Notes under the pieces: generated by a model
What the model saw: only the letters and a program-made list of their open reading frames with translations
Told to the model about the DNA's origin: nothing
Database searches by the model: none
Shown here: positions 12,744-25,463 of the stretch, piece by piece
Numbering within the stretch: the stretch's first letter is position 1
Layout of the letters: each line of letters begins with the position of its first letter
Made by a program: the position numbers and the translations under genes
Source: Steromphala cineraria
Taxonomy: Eukaryota > Mollusca > Gastropoda > Trochida > Trochidae
Assembly: GCA_916613615.1 (NCBI GenBank)
Contig: OU744727.1
Span: 17,182,093-17,246,092 of the forward strand
Reading direction: 5' to 3'
Length of the DNA: 64,000 bases

Positions 12744-15384
12744 ATGATGGCTACAAAACAGCAGCTGACAGAAGAGTTCCTCACCTGCATCGTGTGTCAC
12801 GAGGTGTTCACAGATCCCGTTACGCTTCACTGCGGACACACATTTTGTGCTGAATGTATCGACGGATACCTCAAGACACAGGCCGAAGCCATCGGTAGGT
12901 GTGATGATAGCACAGGTTGACAAAAAGGTTGATGTTACAACATCCAAACCACATCACTTCTGACAAATGCATTTGACATAAATAATGTTAACTGGGGACA
13001 TTTGTAAGCAATATTATTTTCCCAAAACGTGATCTTTTATAAGGGAACCATTATTACCTACACCACCTCACAACAAACGCAAGGTATATACAATTTCATT
13101 TTTAAATCTGTGTGTCTGAGCATATGTCCTCAAACACTCCCCGCTGCTTTACCAATCTTGAAGCTTTATCATCATACGGGCATGCGGTTCGTGATGAAAT
13201 TTATCTATTGTAAAAGAAATACGTAACTCGGTAGAAAAATCACTTGTCAGTACCCGATATTATAGAAGTGCAGTATCTTTTACAAATTTGACCAAGCATT
13301 AAACAACCCGCTTTCATAATGTGTGCAGGATTTACACCGCATGTCAGTTACGGCAGTTGCTTCCGGGTATCAATGCAGGCACAGCGAGTACCTGTTTGAG
13401 ATAATAGGAAAAGAAAACTAAGTCCTGCTCGACCAAGACGACTTTCAAGTGTATATTCAGCAAGAGCAATTATGAGATGGCTGTCTGTCTGTGCAACCTC
13501 ATTTCTTTTTGTCTTCAATTCTCTGTTTTCACGAGAACTGCAAGTTGTATTCTGTATAGCTCCTTCCTATCCTGATATCTATGCAACCAAATGCATCATG
13601 TTATTGATAGCTGGTTATTCATGGCCTTGTAAAGCATGTATTTTTCATCCAATGAAATGTTGCAATGCAAAGAGCTTGGAGCAAATATCTCAAATATCAA
13701 ACTCAATGGATTTGTCATCCAAGTTATGTCGTTATTTCTGGAATCGCATAAATTCTTTGGTTGCTTAAAGTGTTGGAGATACAAATACGAGGCATCGAAA
13801 GACATTTGAATATTGTAGGAGGTACCTTATTCGACGTAATAAGCGCCCTCTCCCTAAAATAAAGGAAATAAAGCATCCATATCTGCTTGTCTGACTGTTC
13901 CCCCTCGTCTATTTGAAGCATATCTTTCTAATGTTTTCGTGCTTATATACTAAACCTAATACACAAATCAACAATATTTATTAATGCTTTAGTTGTTGAG
14001 ACCAATGTTTGATTTAATTTTCAGCAAATGGTGCTATTCCATGTCCCAACTGCAGAGGTTTGACGAAAGTACCAGATGCTGAGAAACCTGTAGAGGAATG
14101 GGTCGGACAGATAAAAACTGGATTCTTTGTCAAGAGTTTGGTGGAAGCTCTGACAGCTTCACCGGAATGTAAGATATAATCAAATAAATTCTATCAATAT
14201 GCCTATAAGCAATCATTTCAAAATTTGAAGTCCTTAAGTTATCGTTACATTTGTAACACAATGACCACAATGACAATGTATAACAATTTTAGTATTAGCA
14301 AAAATGATGTCAATCTGGAAGTTATCTTTCGTCTTGTGTCAGATTTCATGACATCTTTTGCGTCACCTCAACAATGAAATGTAATAATCTTTTGCTTTTC
14401 TGGTTTACAGTTGAAGAAATATTCTGCAGCGTTTGTCTGGAAGATGGAAAACAAGAACCAGCCACTTCTTATTGCATGGACTGTAGGAAAGATTATTGCC
14501 ATGGATGTGACGCTTTTCACAAGAAGATGATGAAAAATCACAAAACGCAGGACCCTACTGAGACTGCTGCAGGAAAGGTCAAAGCTAAGACCAGATTCTG
14601 CACTGAGCATGATGAGTATCCACTGGACATGATGTGTGAGGACTGTGACAAGGTCCTCTGTCAGAGGTGTTGCATAGTCTACCACAGAAGATGTGAAGCT
14701 GTCATTTCCCTGGAACAAGCTGTGACTAAGATTGATGATGTACTGGGGAAACAACTTCTCGCTCTTGAGCAAGAAATCAGCAAAAGAAAAACCGAAGTGA
14801 GTCTGACAAAAACGAAAGTTGATGTGCTGGAAGAAAGTGCTGATAAGGCAGAAAAAGATTTAGAAGCAAGTTGTGAAAAGGTAATAACATTTGTTTTAGC
14901 AAATCAAACTCAAATCAAGGAAAATATGCAAAGGACGAGAGAGTCCGCAGTTCAAGTTTTGAGGGCTGATGTGAAGAATGAAGAGATGAAACTTGAGGAT
15001 GCCCAGCAGAAACAGGGTTTGATCCGTCAAGCCTTGAAGTCTGAAGTTCCTATGGATCATTACGAGATGTACAGAATCTGCTCACCAGGTCAAGTGGAGT
15101 ATCAGTCTGCAGACACCCAAGCTAAGAGAATCACTCAGATTGACTTCAGTCAGAAGAAGATGAAGAACGTGCTCAAGAATCTGGAGGAATCGGGACTGGG
15201 AGACATAATCACAACCAATGGTGCTTGTACAGACTCGGAAGATTCCATCAATGTCCCAAACGAGGCTGATGAGATTCCAAGCTTCGTTTTCTTCATCTTC
15301 TTTCTCATTTTAACTTTTTGTTACAAATGTCATGATATTCCAATCTTCTTCTTCTTTTTCTATTCCTATATTTTCTTTTTTTAA
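12744..15384 (+). CDS. Gene A: RING-B-box-coiled-coil (TRIM/RBCC) protein, 422 codons
   Basis: Three coding exons: 12744-12894, 14025-14168 and 14411-15384, joined in phases 1 and 1. Total 1269 nt including the stop. A probable upstream 5' UTR exon is implied by TTACAG just before the ATG pair (ATGATG). Residues 15-60 form a C3HC4 RING: C15, C18, C30, H32, C35, C38, C57, C60, with the zinc ligands split by intron 1. Two B-boxes follow, about C104-H142 and C162-C193, then a heptad-rich coiled coil (about 200-300). RINGs of this type usually act as ubiquitin ligases, and the coiled coil usually dimerises the protein. Up to LEESGLG the protein matches genes B and C. It then diverges into an acidic stretch and a hydrophobic, Phe-rich C-terminus (about 389-422). 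Unlike B and C, it has no ubinuclein part. AATAAA lies 3 bp after the stop. The exact C-terminus could differ if a cryptic donor in exon 3 is used. Confidence 0.85.
13155..13480. repeat. Dispersed repeat R1, copy in intron 1 of gene A
   Basis: Matches the equivalent place in intron 1 of gene B (23840-24215), with phrases GGCATGCGGTTCGTGATGAA and TGTGCAGGATTTACACC. The shared position shows that it was carried along when the RBCC genes duplicated. Confidence 0.6.
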
Positions 15385-15386
15385 AG

Positions 15387-15392
15387 AATAAA
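15387..15392 (+). promoter_or_regulatory. Candidate polyadenylation signal of gene A
   Basis: AATAAA three bases after the TAA stop (15382-15384). It supports exon 3 as the terminal exon, with an unusually short 3' UTR. Confidence 0.55.
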
Positions 15393-15639
15393 CTGAGTCA
15401 AATGATAAATATGGTTTTGCCTTCAATTTTGTTATCATCGTTCTGCATGGCATTATGCATCCGTCCATTCATCCATCCGTCCAAAAACTCTTCAACATTT
15501 CCACTTCCTCTACACATGTAAATTTGATGACATAAGTCATAATGGTACCAATTGTGTTGTTGCTTTTTGTAAGTCTTAAACCCCCAACGGGGCTCTGTAA
15601 CTAATGCTGTCAAATATACTCCAGAGGGAAAGGCTTTAG

Positions 15640-15990
15640 AATAGGTACAGGTTGCAAATTGGATTTATGAAGTGTATCCCTACGAAGAGTTCCAAATGTA
15701 GTAAATTTGGGAATCTCGATTCTCCTAAATGATAGCCACACCCTTTAAACCTATTTTCATCTTCTCCAGAACCAAAAGGCCTAGAAAGTTCACACTTTGT
15801 GTACAGAGTCCTTGAATAGTGATGATTATAATTTATAGCTTTGGTAGCCACAGCGTTAAAACCTATATTCATCTTCATCTCCAGAAACAAAAGGCCTAGA
15901 AAGCTGAAACCTTTGGTACAGACCCCTTGACAAGTGAGATTGTAATTCATAGCTTTGGTGGGTATACCCTTTTTCTTTCCTCTCCAGATG
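15640..15990. repeat. Diverged direct repeat, about 125-bp unit
   Basis: The phrase CCAGAAACAAAAGGCCTAGA occurs at about 15882 and, with one change, at about 15766. Both copies are preceded by TTCATCTTC and followed by a phrase of the type ATTCATAGCTTTGGT. At least two and a half units are seen. No coding capacity. Confidence 0.55.
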
Positions 15991-16129
15991 CATGAGGCCG
16001 AGTAAGCTGAACTATTTTATAAAGACTCCTTTGTAATGAAGATTCTTAATTCCACATTTGGTGAGGGAGGGGAGGGGCACACTTGCCACACCCTGAAGCT
16101 TATTGATATGAAGCCTGATGAGCTACAGA

Positions 16130-16960
16130 GCCAATGACTCTATTTTGTTCCTTTCATGAAAACGCAACTTCTTGAACTTAGTGTACAATGTGGACACATT
16201 TTCTCTGAAACTATTCCATCTAGATGGATATTTTGATTGCGAGTACCGCTCGCAATTGAAGACACATTTTCAAAACATCTTTTGAAAAAAGAGAATGTTT
16301 GCTATCGAACTTGATGGGTTATGTGTTTCACCTGAGACATGTTTACATGGAAACTATTATGTCTCGTACGACATCGAAACTAACAAACACAAATCATGGT
16401 AACGATTGATATTGCCAGCTTACACGTGTTGAATGTTTCCTGTAGTCGGGTACATGGATAATTTTTATCAAAATAGTATTTTGCTTTTTAACTCATCTCC
16501 CTCTTTATTTTTATTAATACAACAAGTAAAAAACAAACCTATATGGAATAATCGTCATTTTTGGGGTTGTCAGCATCTTCCTACCAATATTTTGTTGTTT
16601 CCATGGAAACACAACTTAGAAAGTTCATAAACCACAAGGACTAGCGCATTGAGCATTGCTATAATAACAATCACCACGCAAAGTGGTGCCGTTTGGCCGT
16701 TCAATTACTTCCTACACTTGTTTTTCTCCGTTTCTATGGAAACGCAACTTAGCATTTGGATTCAGAACCATAGAAAAAACAGTTTTGATTCACTGAAACA
16801 GTAAATGTTTAGAAATAAGCACGCGGAGTGGTGCCTTTTGGTTTGGACATCTTCCTAATTTCTTTTTGCCTTTTTAAAAAAACGCAACTTTAATTTTGGT
16901 TCCAGAACTCAGAACTCAGAACTCATTGAACCTTGATATATGATTTTGATGTGGACTGTT
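16130..16960. repeat. Diverged tandem repeat with a 'CCATGGAAACGCAACTTAG' core
   Basis: The core (T)TTTCCATGGAAACGCAACTT appears four times, at about 16150, 16595, 16730 and 16870, followed by a phrase of the type GNTTCAGAACC. Diverged cores occur again near 40430 and 40580 and possibly near 62990. It is an old dispersed tandem repeat without coding capacity. Confidence 0.55.
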
Positions 16961-18809
16961 GGATTTTTCAAATTGCCAGCCCTGCCAGCTTGATAGAATG
17001 GAAATCTTTCGAAAACTGAATGTTGATAATATTTTTGGATTGATTATCTTAAAACATCTCACTACTCAATGCTGTTATCTATAGTCGTATGATAAATAAT
17101 CAAGTATTAGGCAAAACCTGTTTTCGAATTTGTGTGTGTGAAAACTTATATTTGCATTAGGTAAATTGATTCACGTAGCCTTACCGAACGTTTTATAACG
17201 TATATAAATGAATCATTTATTGTGTAAACTAGATTGTCATGAATCTGGTTTACTTTTCGTTTCAAAAATCCAATAGGACATCATACTGGTAGTGGTTTGA
17301 CTGTTTACATGTTTGCAGGGCATTGTTACTAGACTACGGGGAATGCTGAGTCCTGCCTCATGACCGTGATCACATGGTCAATGGAAGTTGCATGTATACT
17401 TAAGCACTTACATGTACACTCTAGTATAAAAGTTTAAGACAAAATTAAGATTAATCTGTTTTTGCAGGTATAATGTCAATAATTCTAATGTTTGCTAAAC
17501 ACTCCGTTATCTTCGTCACCTAGAAACAGTCATTATATATTTGCAGAAGCCAATTTACACTTTCAATGTAGATTATTACTATTTATAACCACCACACAGT
17601 ATCAATCCGTCATTCTGTCATTCTAAATGCTTTAGAAAAGTTTCAAAAGAACGTTTTACTGACAAATGTTATCCCAAAAAACTCTCGGAAAGGATTTTGT
17701 AAACATGTAATCACTTAAGAAGCAATCAACAAATGAGAAGATAATGTTTCATCTTTGTTTGGAAGGGGAGATGCATTTGCACAAGTCCATACATTGAAGT
17801 CAACAATACACTCCGTTATTCTACGTTTAGTAATATTGAATATGCAGTAGAGAGATAGTTTTGCGTAAATTGTGTTTCTTTGAATGTTCCCAAATGAATA
17901 ATAGCTAATACCAATTTATAAACTTCATGGAGTTAACCATCTCATTACTCAACCATATTACCCATAGTCAAATATAGTTCATCAAGTATAAAGCTGGTGA
18001 CAGCAATTTTAGTATGGCCACCTTTTAATCATTTACGCCAAGGAACTGGTGTTGCGTAACTCAGTATTACCAAACTTTATACGTTCGAATGAGGTCTTGG
18101 TCCTTTAGACTTATATTCAGTCTCCGGAAAATGATAATTCTCCAAAACCATTATTTTATTAGATATAAGAAAGGAGCCTCGGAGAATTGGTAATCTCAAA
18201 TTTCACTACGGATCTAGACTTGCTTTCCAAGAGGTTTTGTTGATGTAAAAATGTTATTTTATTTTTTGACAGGCTGAGTGTATGAGTCTCTGTATGATGT
18301 TTGAAATAGATCGCATAGCACTTGTTAACATTATATTCGTTTCATTCTTCAGGTGACGCCTCTTTTTACCTTTAAACATGCTACTATCTCTTTGAAGACT
18401 GTCTACCTAATACAATTATCGCAGTCAATCATTTTAAACAAAAATGTTATAAATAATCATGGATATTTGAATCATAATATGTAATAATAATAGCATTCCG
18501 CCTCTACTAATATAAGATGTATGAAACTGTTACAACATTTGCCCTAACAACGTCAGAATTCACATCTTTTATTCTTAAGTAAATACACTCGACAAAAGCT
18601 AACTATATCTATCTCCATTCTCCCCACGTCAGGCCTACGTTAAAATTCGCAATAGGTGAGAAAGACTGATGCATAGTCTCTGAAAAATATTTCTCATATT
18701 ACATTGTTACATAAGGGAAGGAGTCTCAGAGAACTGCTATCACAGAGTGTAATTCACTTCTAGACTTGCCTTTCAAGAGGTTATGGTAATGTCATTTTAT
18801 TAAAAACAA
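16961..18809. other. Gene-poor AT-rich stretch
   Basis: No exon, RNA gene or bounded repeat was recognised in this interval. Confidence 0.3.
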
Positions 18810-18810
18810 C

Positions 18811-19470
18811 AGTTCGGGTGTCAGTCTCGGCCGCTCTTCTGGGTAATCGATACCAGCAGTCATACTCAAGTTACGGTCAAAGTCCACTGGGACAACATAC
18901 CTGCGAGATATGGCGTCACATTCACTAGACTGATCGATGATATTCAGGGTATGTTGGAAACCTATATGCATAGAGTGTTTTTCTAAGGAGATTTCATCAA
19001 TTTTAGCAAGAATATGTTCAAGTTTATATAGGGCCAGTTAAAGGGACAGTCCTACAGAAGTATTGTTTGTGAAAACGAGATTCAAGAGGACGCACCTGTG
19101 CATTCTATTCTTTGTCAAGTTGTTATTTCTAGAAAATAAACATGTTACTCTCAATAACTTAAATGAAAATTAGTGTTAAATAACCATGTAGTAATCTTAT
19201 ATAAGTATAAACATGGAAGGACTTTTGATTTTTGTTTCCACCAAAAATACCCTGATAGGACTATCCCTTTTTGTTATCATCTCTTAACATCTAGGTCATA
19301 TCATTTGCGTGGATACAATCTGGTTGTATGTTGTAAGGGTGTACAACTATAATGTTGTACATGGTGTAGAGCTTCCACGGGTAGCCGATACACAGTTGGC
19401 TCCAGCTGGACCAGAGTCGATTACAGTGGGACCACAGGAGTCGACAAAGGGGAGGTCACCGTTACCTAGG
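18811..19470 (+). pseudogene. Two exon-like islands of unknown identity (low confidence)
   Basis: Two GC-richer blocks stand out from the AT-rich background. The first (about 18811-18949) follows a CAG and ends in CAG|GGTATG. One frame is open throughout and reads VTVKVHWDNIPARYGVTF, weakly like the WD-containing strand of MIB/HERC2-type domains. The second (about 19370-19470) has a frame reading YTVGSSWTRVDYSGTTG that ends in TAG. A MITE at 19037-19271 separates them. They may be leftovers of a decayed gene; neither can be assigned to a family. Confidence 0.25.
19038..19274. mobile_element. Short MITE with AAAGGGACAGTCCTA ends
   Basis: AAAGGGACAGTCCTA at 19040-19054 is inverted with one mismatch as TAGGACTATCCCTTT near 19257-19271. 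TTAA sits at the left junction, and the right one is degraded. About 232 bp, AT-rich, with no coding capacity. Confidence 0.6.
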
Positions 19471-20444
19471 TATTTGAGTTAACTTAGACTGTCTGTCTGT
19501 GATGTGTGATGTGCATTTTCAAGCCATAAATGGTGAAATATACTGTTTATAAAAATGTACAAGTCGATAATATGTGTTATGATGACTAGCCTGATCAACA
19601 ATTTCATGACGTTGTAAGTAAAGACAAGAATTTGGGGTATTCGGGTGAGTCATCGAGAAATAGACTACAATTGTTTTGACCCGTAGAAGCCCCAGCAGTG
19701 GGATAATGGATGATTAATATAATAACTTTAACTGAGCTCACAGAGCTTTGCATTGTCGAAATAAAGAACAGCTTAAGAAATGGCGACCTAGTACCGTATA
19801 CTAAATTGTTAAAGAAAAAGACGATTACTTTGGCTACACCTCTTGTCTCTTTTGAAAGTATTTTTCTAAATGATATCGTCACTTGTGCCTCTTAAAGAAT
19901 ATAACATATTAATCCGAACACTTTTCCTTTCATATCAAGTCATTAGTAGAAAATATACATGTGGACGGGTAGTTTTTCTTCGACGATTTATAATAAGGGG
20001 CAGTCTGGATAACTCAAAATCATTGATACCTGCTTTTTATACTTCTTCCTATCGGATAACAACTCATAAGAACACAGCCAAATATGGTCAACGACATTTA
20101 AAGGGCTCCATTGACCACATTGTGTACTGGTAGGTGATGTCTACGTCTTTCTGAAGCAGATACGCTCCAACCAAATAAGACCCAGAAGTATTTTTTTTCA
20201 ATGTTGACAATATTTTTTAACAATTCATGTATTTTAACAAAATGGAATCCAAAAGATGCTTTAGATTGAGTTTACGCTCAGGATAAATAATGAAGGGACC
20301 AATCATCACAAAGTAAACAATGCTTTTTATATCATATTTCAGTACAAGTCACCTTATCAATGTTATCAAAGTTAAAACCACACTGTGATATACCACATGG
20401 AAACACTAAAATCTTTAACAATCAATCCGTTTATAAATATTCCA

Positions 20445-20760
20445 GGGGCGGGATAGCGCAGTAGTTAACGCGTTCAGCTTCGGATCAGGAGGTCCGTGGT
20501 TTGAATCCCGCCAGGGAGTCGAGAACTATTCTACACGCAGTCGGCTTTTTTACAATGCTACGCTGAATTTCAGCACAGTACCACCCATGGTTCGCTAGTT
20601 CCAGTCGATGCTCAGAGGTTTCACCGCAATACATAGCCACGATAGTGTTGCGGGCTTTCTCCCTGCAATAATACTATCAGCCGTGATATTAGTGAAAATA
20701 CCCCTGAAAACGGCGTTAAACCTCAGATAACCTCTCACCTCAATGCTCGAAGGCCGCAGG
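20445..20760 (+). mobile_element. tRNA-derived SINE
   Basis: The head at 20447-20512 is tRNA-like. GGCGGGA pairs with TCCCGCC, TAGCGCAGTAGTTAACGCG resembles a pol III A box, and GGTTTGAATCC a B box. The body continues for about 240 bp, with a GGCGTTAAACCTCAGATAAC tail region of the kind common in mollusc SINEs. The anticodon arm does not fold well, so this is a retroposon, not a functional tRNA gene. Confidence 0.75.
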
Positions 20761-21884
20761 GCTTTAGTACATTATGAAATATTATACAGTTCAATAAACA
20801 ATGCAATTGAGAATGTGTATTAGACAAAAAGATGGATTGTGCTTCACTTCTAGCCTACTTCTATTTTGGGTTTGAAATGTGTGTTAAACACTGCAAGATT
20901 TTGGATAACAACCAGATTTCTACATGAGAATTTATCTTTAGATGGATAGACATTATACATTTCTTTAAGGTTTTGTTTACGTAGATCATCATAAAATGTA
21001 CATACGAGCAAAAATGGTATGCCTATTCATAACCTACAACGTCGTTATTACAAGATTTACATAGTCTCTCTTCTCTTTTCATAAATGTGGCCTATTCAAA
21101 TCGTAAATCATGCAAAGAATATCTGAAGCGTGCTAAACTTACTCTGAACTTTTATAGTAACACATAGTACTCTCAGTATAAATGTAGCGTCTAAAAAAGC
21201 GTCATATTTTGTTGAGAAGTTAGATTTTGAAGCCCATTTATTTCCCTAGGTCTTCGCGTAAATATATTTATGATAAACACTCAACATTGTCAAATCCCGT
21301 GAAGCTATGACATAGAAATTAGAATGAAAAAACATCATAATTCAAAATGGTGAGGGGGGAAAGGATTGTCAATGAGTATTTAGTATTCAAACCTTGTCTC
21401 ATTATACAAGATTCCTGATTCTGCTGCTCTTTGCTACAGATCTCAATAGGCCTATTACACCATTGGTTTTGTTAAGCTTTGATCTTTAGATCTGATTATC
21501 TTTACTGACATTCGTTTTTCACCAGAAATCAAATATTAATGTCGGAAGACTCGGCATCAGTTATATTTTCGGCCCTCAACGGAAAGAAGAATTTTCGTAT
21601 TTGCATATAAAGTTTTGATATGTGTGATATAATATCACCAAGAAACTTTTCTCCGTTTTCTCGTTTGGTATTCTCGAGGTGTTATCATAGGACTTTATTT
21701 GAATGTGACTCATCGGATATTGCACGTTAAACAATAGCCAACTTTTATGGAACAACTTTGATTCTGTGCATCGCATTAAATGAATAAGTACATAAAACTA
21801 AACTATTAAAAGTCGAAAATCAACACCAGGCAGTCAGGTGATCCATTTGCGAAGCCTACCTCGAACCCCCGAAATATCATATCA

Positions 21885-22420
21885 TGTAACGATGAGATGA
21901 CATTGGTTTCTTTAATATAACGATAAGGTGTCATTTTTGAAATATAATAATGAGATGTCATTGTGGTTTTTGATAAAACAAGGTGATATCATTTGGTTTT
22001 TGTTAAGACAATGACAACTCATTGGGTTTTTGATATAACAATGAGATGTCATTGTTTTTTTTGATAAAAAGATGGTATTGGTTTCCTGCAACATAACGAT
22101 GAGATGTCATTGGTTTCATGCACTATATTTTGGTAAAACAAGGAGATATCATTGGTTCTTTGATAAAACGATTAAATGTCATTGGGGTTTTGATGAAACA
22201 AGGAGATACCATTAGTGTCATAACGTAAACAGGACATAGGTTTATTTGAAATATCGATAAGATTGCATTTGCTCATGTGAGATGTCCATTGTACATTGGT
22301 TTGTTTGAAATAACTGTATGGTGACATTTATTTTGTTGTATGTAACAATCAGTTGACATTGTTTTGTTGGGTATAACACCACACACGTCTGAATGTATGT
22401 AACGGTGATATGATAATTAT
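21885..22420. repeat. Diverged minisatellite, unit about 30-37 bp
   Basis: The consensus is roughly ATAACGATGAGATGTCATTGG followed by TTTTTTGAT, repeated some 12-15 times with changes in length and sequence. Examples lie near 21918, 21953, 22040 and 22096. The array decays towards its right end. Short ORFs across it are repeat artefacts. Confidence 0.7.
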
Positions 22421-23159
22421 CTTATTTGATATAATATACATTATGATGGAATATGATAGTTCATATACCAATTACAAGTGTTTGTCAGTTTTAATTGTGA
22501 AAGTGGTAAAATGATATGATAGAGTCATTGTCGTGGTACCTTGCTATTAACGTCATTTTATATTTTATTGATGTAACATCTACAGTTTTTTTTATTTGAC
22601 ACCATAAGCCCATCACAGATGAATGCATTATTTTAAACATTCTCTCAGTGCATTGCTTGAGTTGTACATGCCAAAGTTTATGTATGTGTCATTTCGAAGG
22701 TATAAAATATGTTCAAAACATTTGTTGCGTCAAACGTCAATTAGTCAATTTAAATTCTGAAAGATATCAAAACAAAAATATGAAACAACATTCGTGGACA
22801 GTGTTCATTGACATTCTTGTGAATAGCACTGCGGTATTGATTTTCGGCACTCACATAATTATAGGGTTGTTTGATCTTTACATGGTTGTTGTTGTTGTTT
22901 GTTTCTCATTGAGAACATATGATTGTCATGTATGTCGCTTTTTTATCTTGTTTGACACGTTTGAAAGGGAAACTACATTACATGACAATCACACAGGGTC
23001 ACTTTGAGGCTTTAACTCTTACAGTTGATAATGGATATAGGCATTATAAAGTCACAAGAACGACTGTGTGCATGATATTATGATGGATGCACCTTGCCTG
23101 TTCGATTTTTCGATGTCACAATATCTTTATCATTTTGGGTCTTTTCATATTTCAGTGAC

Positions 23160-25463
23160 ATGGCCACAAAACAGCAGCTGACAGAAGAGTTCCTCACGTG
23201 CATCGTGTGTCACGAGGTGTTCACAGATCCCGTTACGCTTCACTGCGGACACACCCTGTGTGCTGAATGTGTCAACGGATACCTCAAGACACAGGCCGAA
23301 GCCATCGGTAGGTGTCAAGATATCACAAATGTCAAAAATGGTTTGATGCTACAACATTATCAAAACCACATCCTTTCTGAGTTTCTGAGTTCTTTCTATC
23401 ACTTCAAGGGACAGTAACACGTTACTTAGATAAAAAAATATAGTAATTGAAAGAGAATGTTTTTTAATCAATCGAGTCAGTTTTAAAATCAACTTTTAAT
23501 GTTTAGCTTTGCTATGCCAATCAATATAATTACCTAAAATAAATAAACGGTGATCATATAAACGTGTCTGACATTGAGTTTTGTTAACAATGTTTGTACA
23601 ACTAGGATCATCAGGGTGAGTGGTGAGATATTTAATCCTGTGAAGATGATGCATTTGGCATAAATAATGTTAATGAGGACATTTGAAGCAATATCTTTAT
23701 CCAAAAACGTGATCTTTTATTAGGAATCATTATTGCATCACCTCACAAAACACACAGGGTATATACCATTCATTTATCAATCTGTGTGCCTGAGCATATG
23801 TCCTCAAACATTCCCGTTTCTTTTTTTGAAAACCCTATCGTCATACTGGCATGCGGTTCGTGATGAAATTTAGCTATTGAAAAAGAAATACGTCACTTGG
23901 TAGAAAAATTACTTGTCTGAACTCTGATATCATATTTACATGTTATAAATAACAATAAAAGACTTATATCGACGTCAGAAGTGCAGTACCTATTGCAAAT
24001 TTTGCCAAAGCATTAAATGGACTTGCTTTCATAATGTGTGTAGGATTACCACCAAGTATCAGTTCGGACGGGTATCAATTTCAGCGCAACGAGTACCTGT
24101 TTTGGAGAAAAAGAAAAGATAAGGCTCGACAAAGACGGCTTTCAAGCGCATATTTCGCAAATGCAATTATGAAATGGCAACACTTGATTCGCCTTCATGT
24201 CGCTGAAGTTTAGATCATTTTGGTTATCTAGTATGAATACAGTATAACTATTTTTACAAATATCGAACTTAAGGACATTTTGATTATGCGTCTTTGATAC
24301 ACATCAACATTGATTCTAATATTGGTAAGTTACATCTATATTTAAATGTTTTCAGCAAATGGTGCTATTCCATGTCCCAACTGCCGAGGTTTGACAAAGG
24401 TACCAGATGCTGAGAAGCCTGTAGAGGAATGGGTCGGACATATCACAACTGGATTCTTTGTCAAGAGTTTGGTGGAAACTCTGGCAACATCACCAGAAGG
24501 TGAGTTATTCCTCTCAATTTAATAAATGAATTCTAGCCATACGTCTGTAAGTCATCAATTTTGTCATGGTTTTATCTTGCTTTTTGATAAGACCATTGGC
24601 AAGAACTTTTACTTTTGATTATGATTTGAACTTTGATTTTTTTAATAGTTGGACAACAACTCTGCAGCGTATGTTTGGAAGATGGGAAACGGGAAGAAGC
24701 TATTTCTTACTGTGTTGACTGTAAGAAAAATCACTGCCATGAATGTGAAACGATGCACAAGAAATTGATGAAAAGCCACACAACGCAGAGTTCTATAGAA
24801 GCTGCTGCAGGAAAAGCCAAAGCTAAGACCAGATTCTGCACTGAGCATGATGAGTGTCCACTGGACATGATGTGTGAGGACTGTGACAAGGTCCTCTGCC
24901 ACAAGTGCTGCATAGTTTACCACAGAAGATGTGAGTCTGTCATCACCCTGGAACAAACTGTACCTAAGATAGATGATGTCCTGGAGGAAAAACTGCTCAC
25001 TCTGCAGCAGACAATCAGCAAACTGAAAACCAGCGGGAATCTTGCAAAGACGAAACTTGAGATGCTAAAAGAAAGCGCTGACAAGGCTGAAAAAGATTTA
25101 GATGCAACCTGTGAAAAGCTGATGTCTCTGGTTGTTGCAAATCAAAAACAAATCAAGGAAAAGATTGCTAGGTTGAAAGAGTCCGCAGTGAAGGACTTGC
25201 AGGCTGATGTGAAGAATGAAGAGATGAAACTCGAGGATGCCCAACAGAAGCAGGGTTTGATCCGTCAGGCCTTGAAGTCTGAAGTTCCTATGGATCATTA
25301 CGAGATGTACAGAACCTGCTCACCAGACCAATTTGAGTATCAATCTGTAGACACCCAAGCTAAGAGAATCACTCAGATTGACTTCAGTCAGAAGAAAATG
25401 AAGAACCTTCTGAAGAATCTTGAGGAATCCGGACTTGGAAACATATGCCTCAAGGCAACAAAG
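23160..25463 (+). CDS. Gene B exons 1-3: RBCC module
   Basis: Exons 1 and 2 encode a complete C3HC4 RING with ligands C14, C17, C29, H31, C34, C37, C56 and C59, in the context FLTCIVCHEVFTDPVTLHCG. Exon 3 encodes B-box 1 (C103, C106, C119, C122, C127, C130, H134, H141), B-box 2 (C161, H164, C173, C176, C181, C184, H189, with C192 where His is usual) and a coiled coil (about 200-300). A conserved end, ITQIDFSQKKMKNLLKNLEE, follows. Exon 3 closes in phase 0 with ATK|GTATGT. Beyond the donor, genes B and C diverge into unrelated short read-ons, which shows that the donor is used. Confidence 0.9.

Noticed and set aside
14368..14772. 134-codon minus-strand ORF
   Set aside because: It is antisense to exon 3 of gene A; similar antisense ORFs lie opposite exons of genes B and C. 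No domain.
20447..20512. tRNA-like sequence with A and B boxes
   Set aside because: The anticodon arm does not fold properly and the sequence runs on into a SINE body, so it is a SINE head and not a tRNA gene.
22648..23007. 119-codon ORF with hydrophobic stretches
   Set aside because: Starts with a non-ATG codon, has no recognisable domain, and lies in AT/GTT-rich repeat-like DNA just before gene B.
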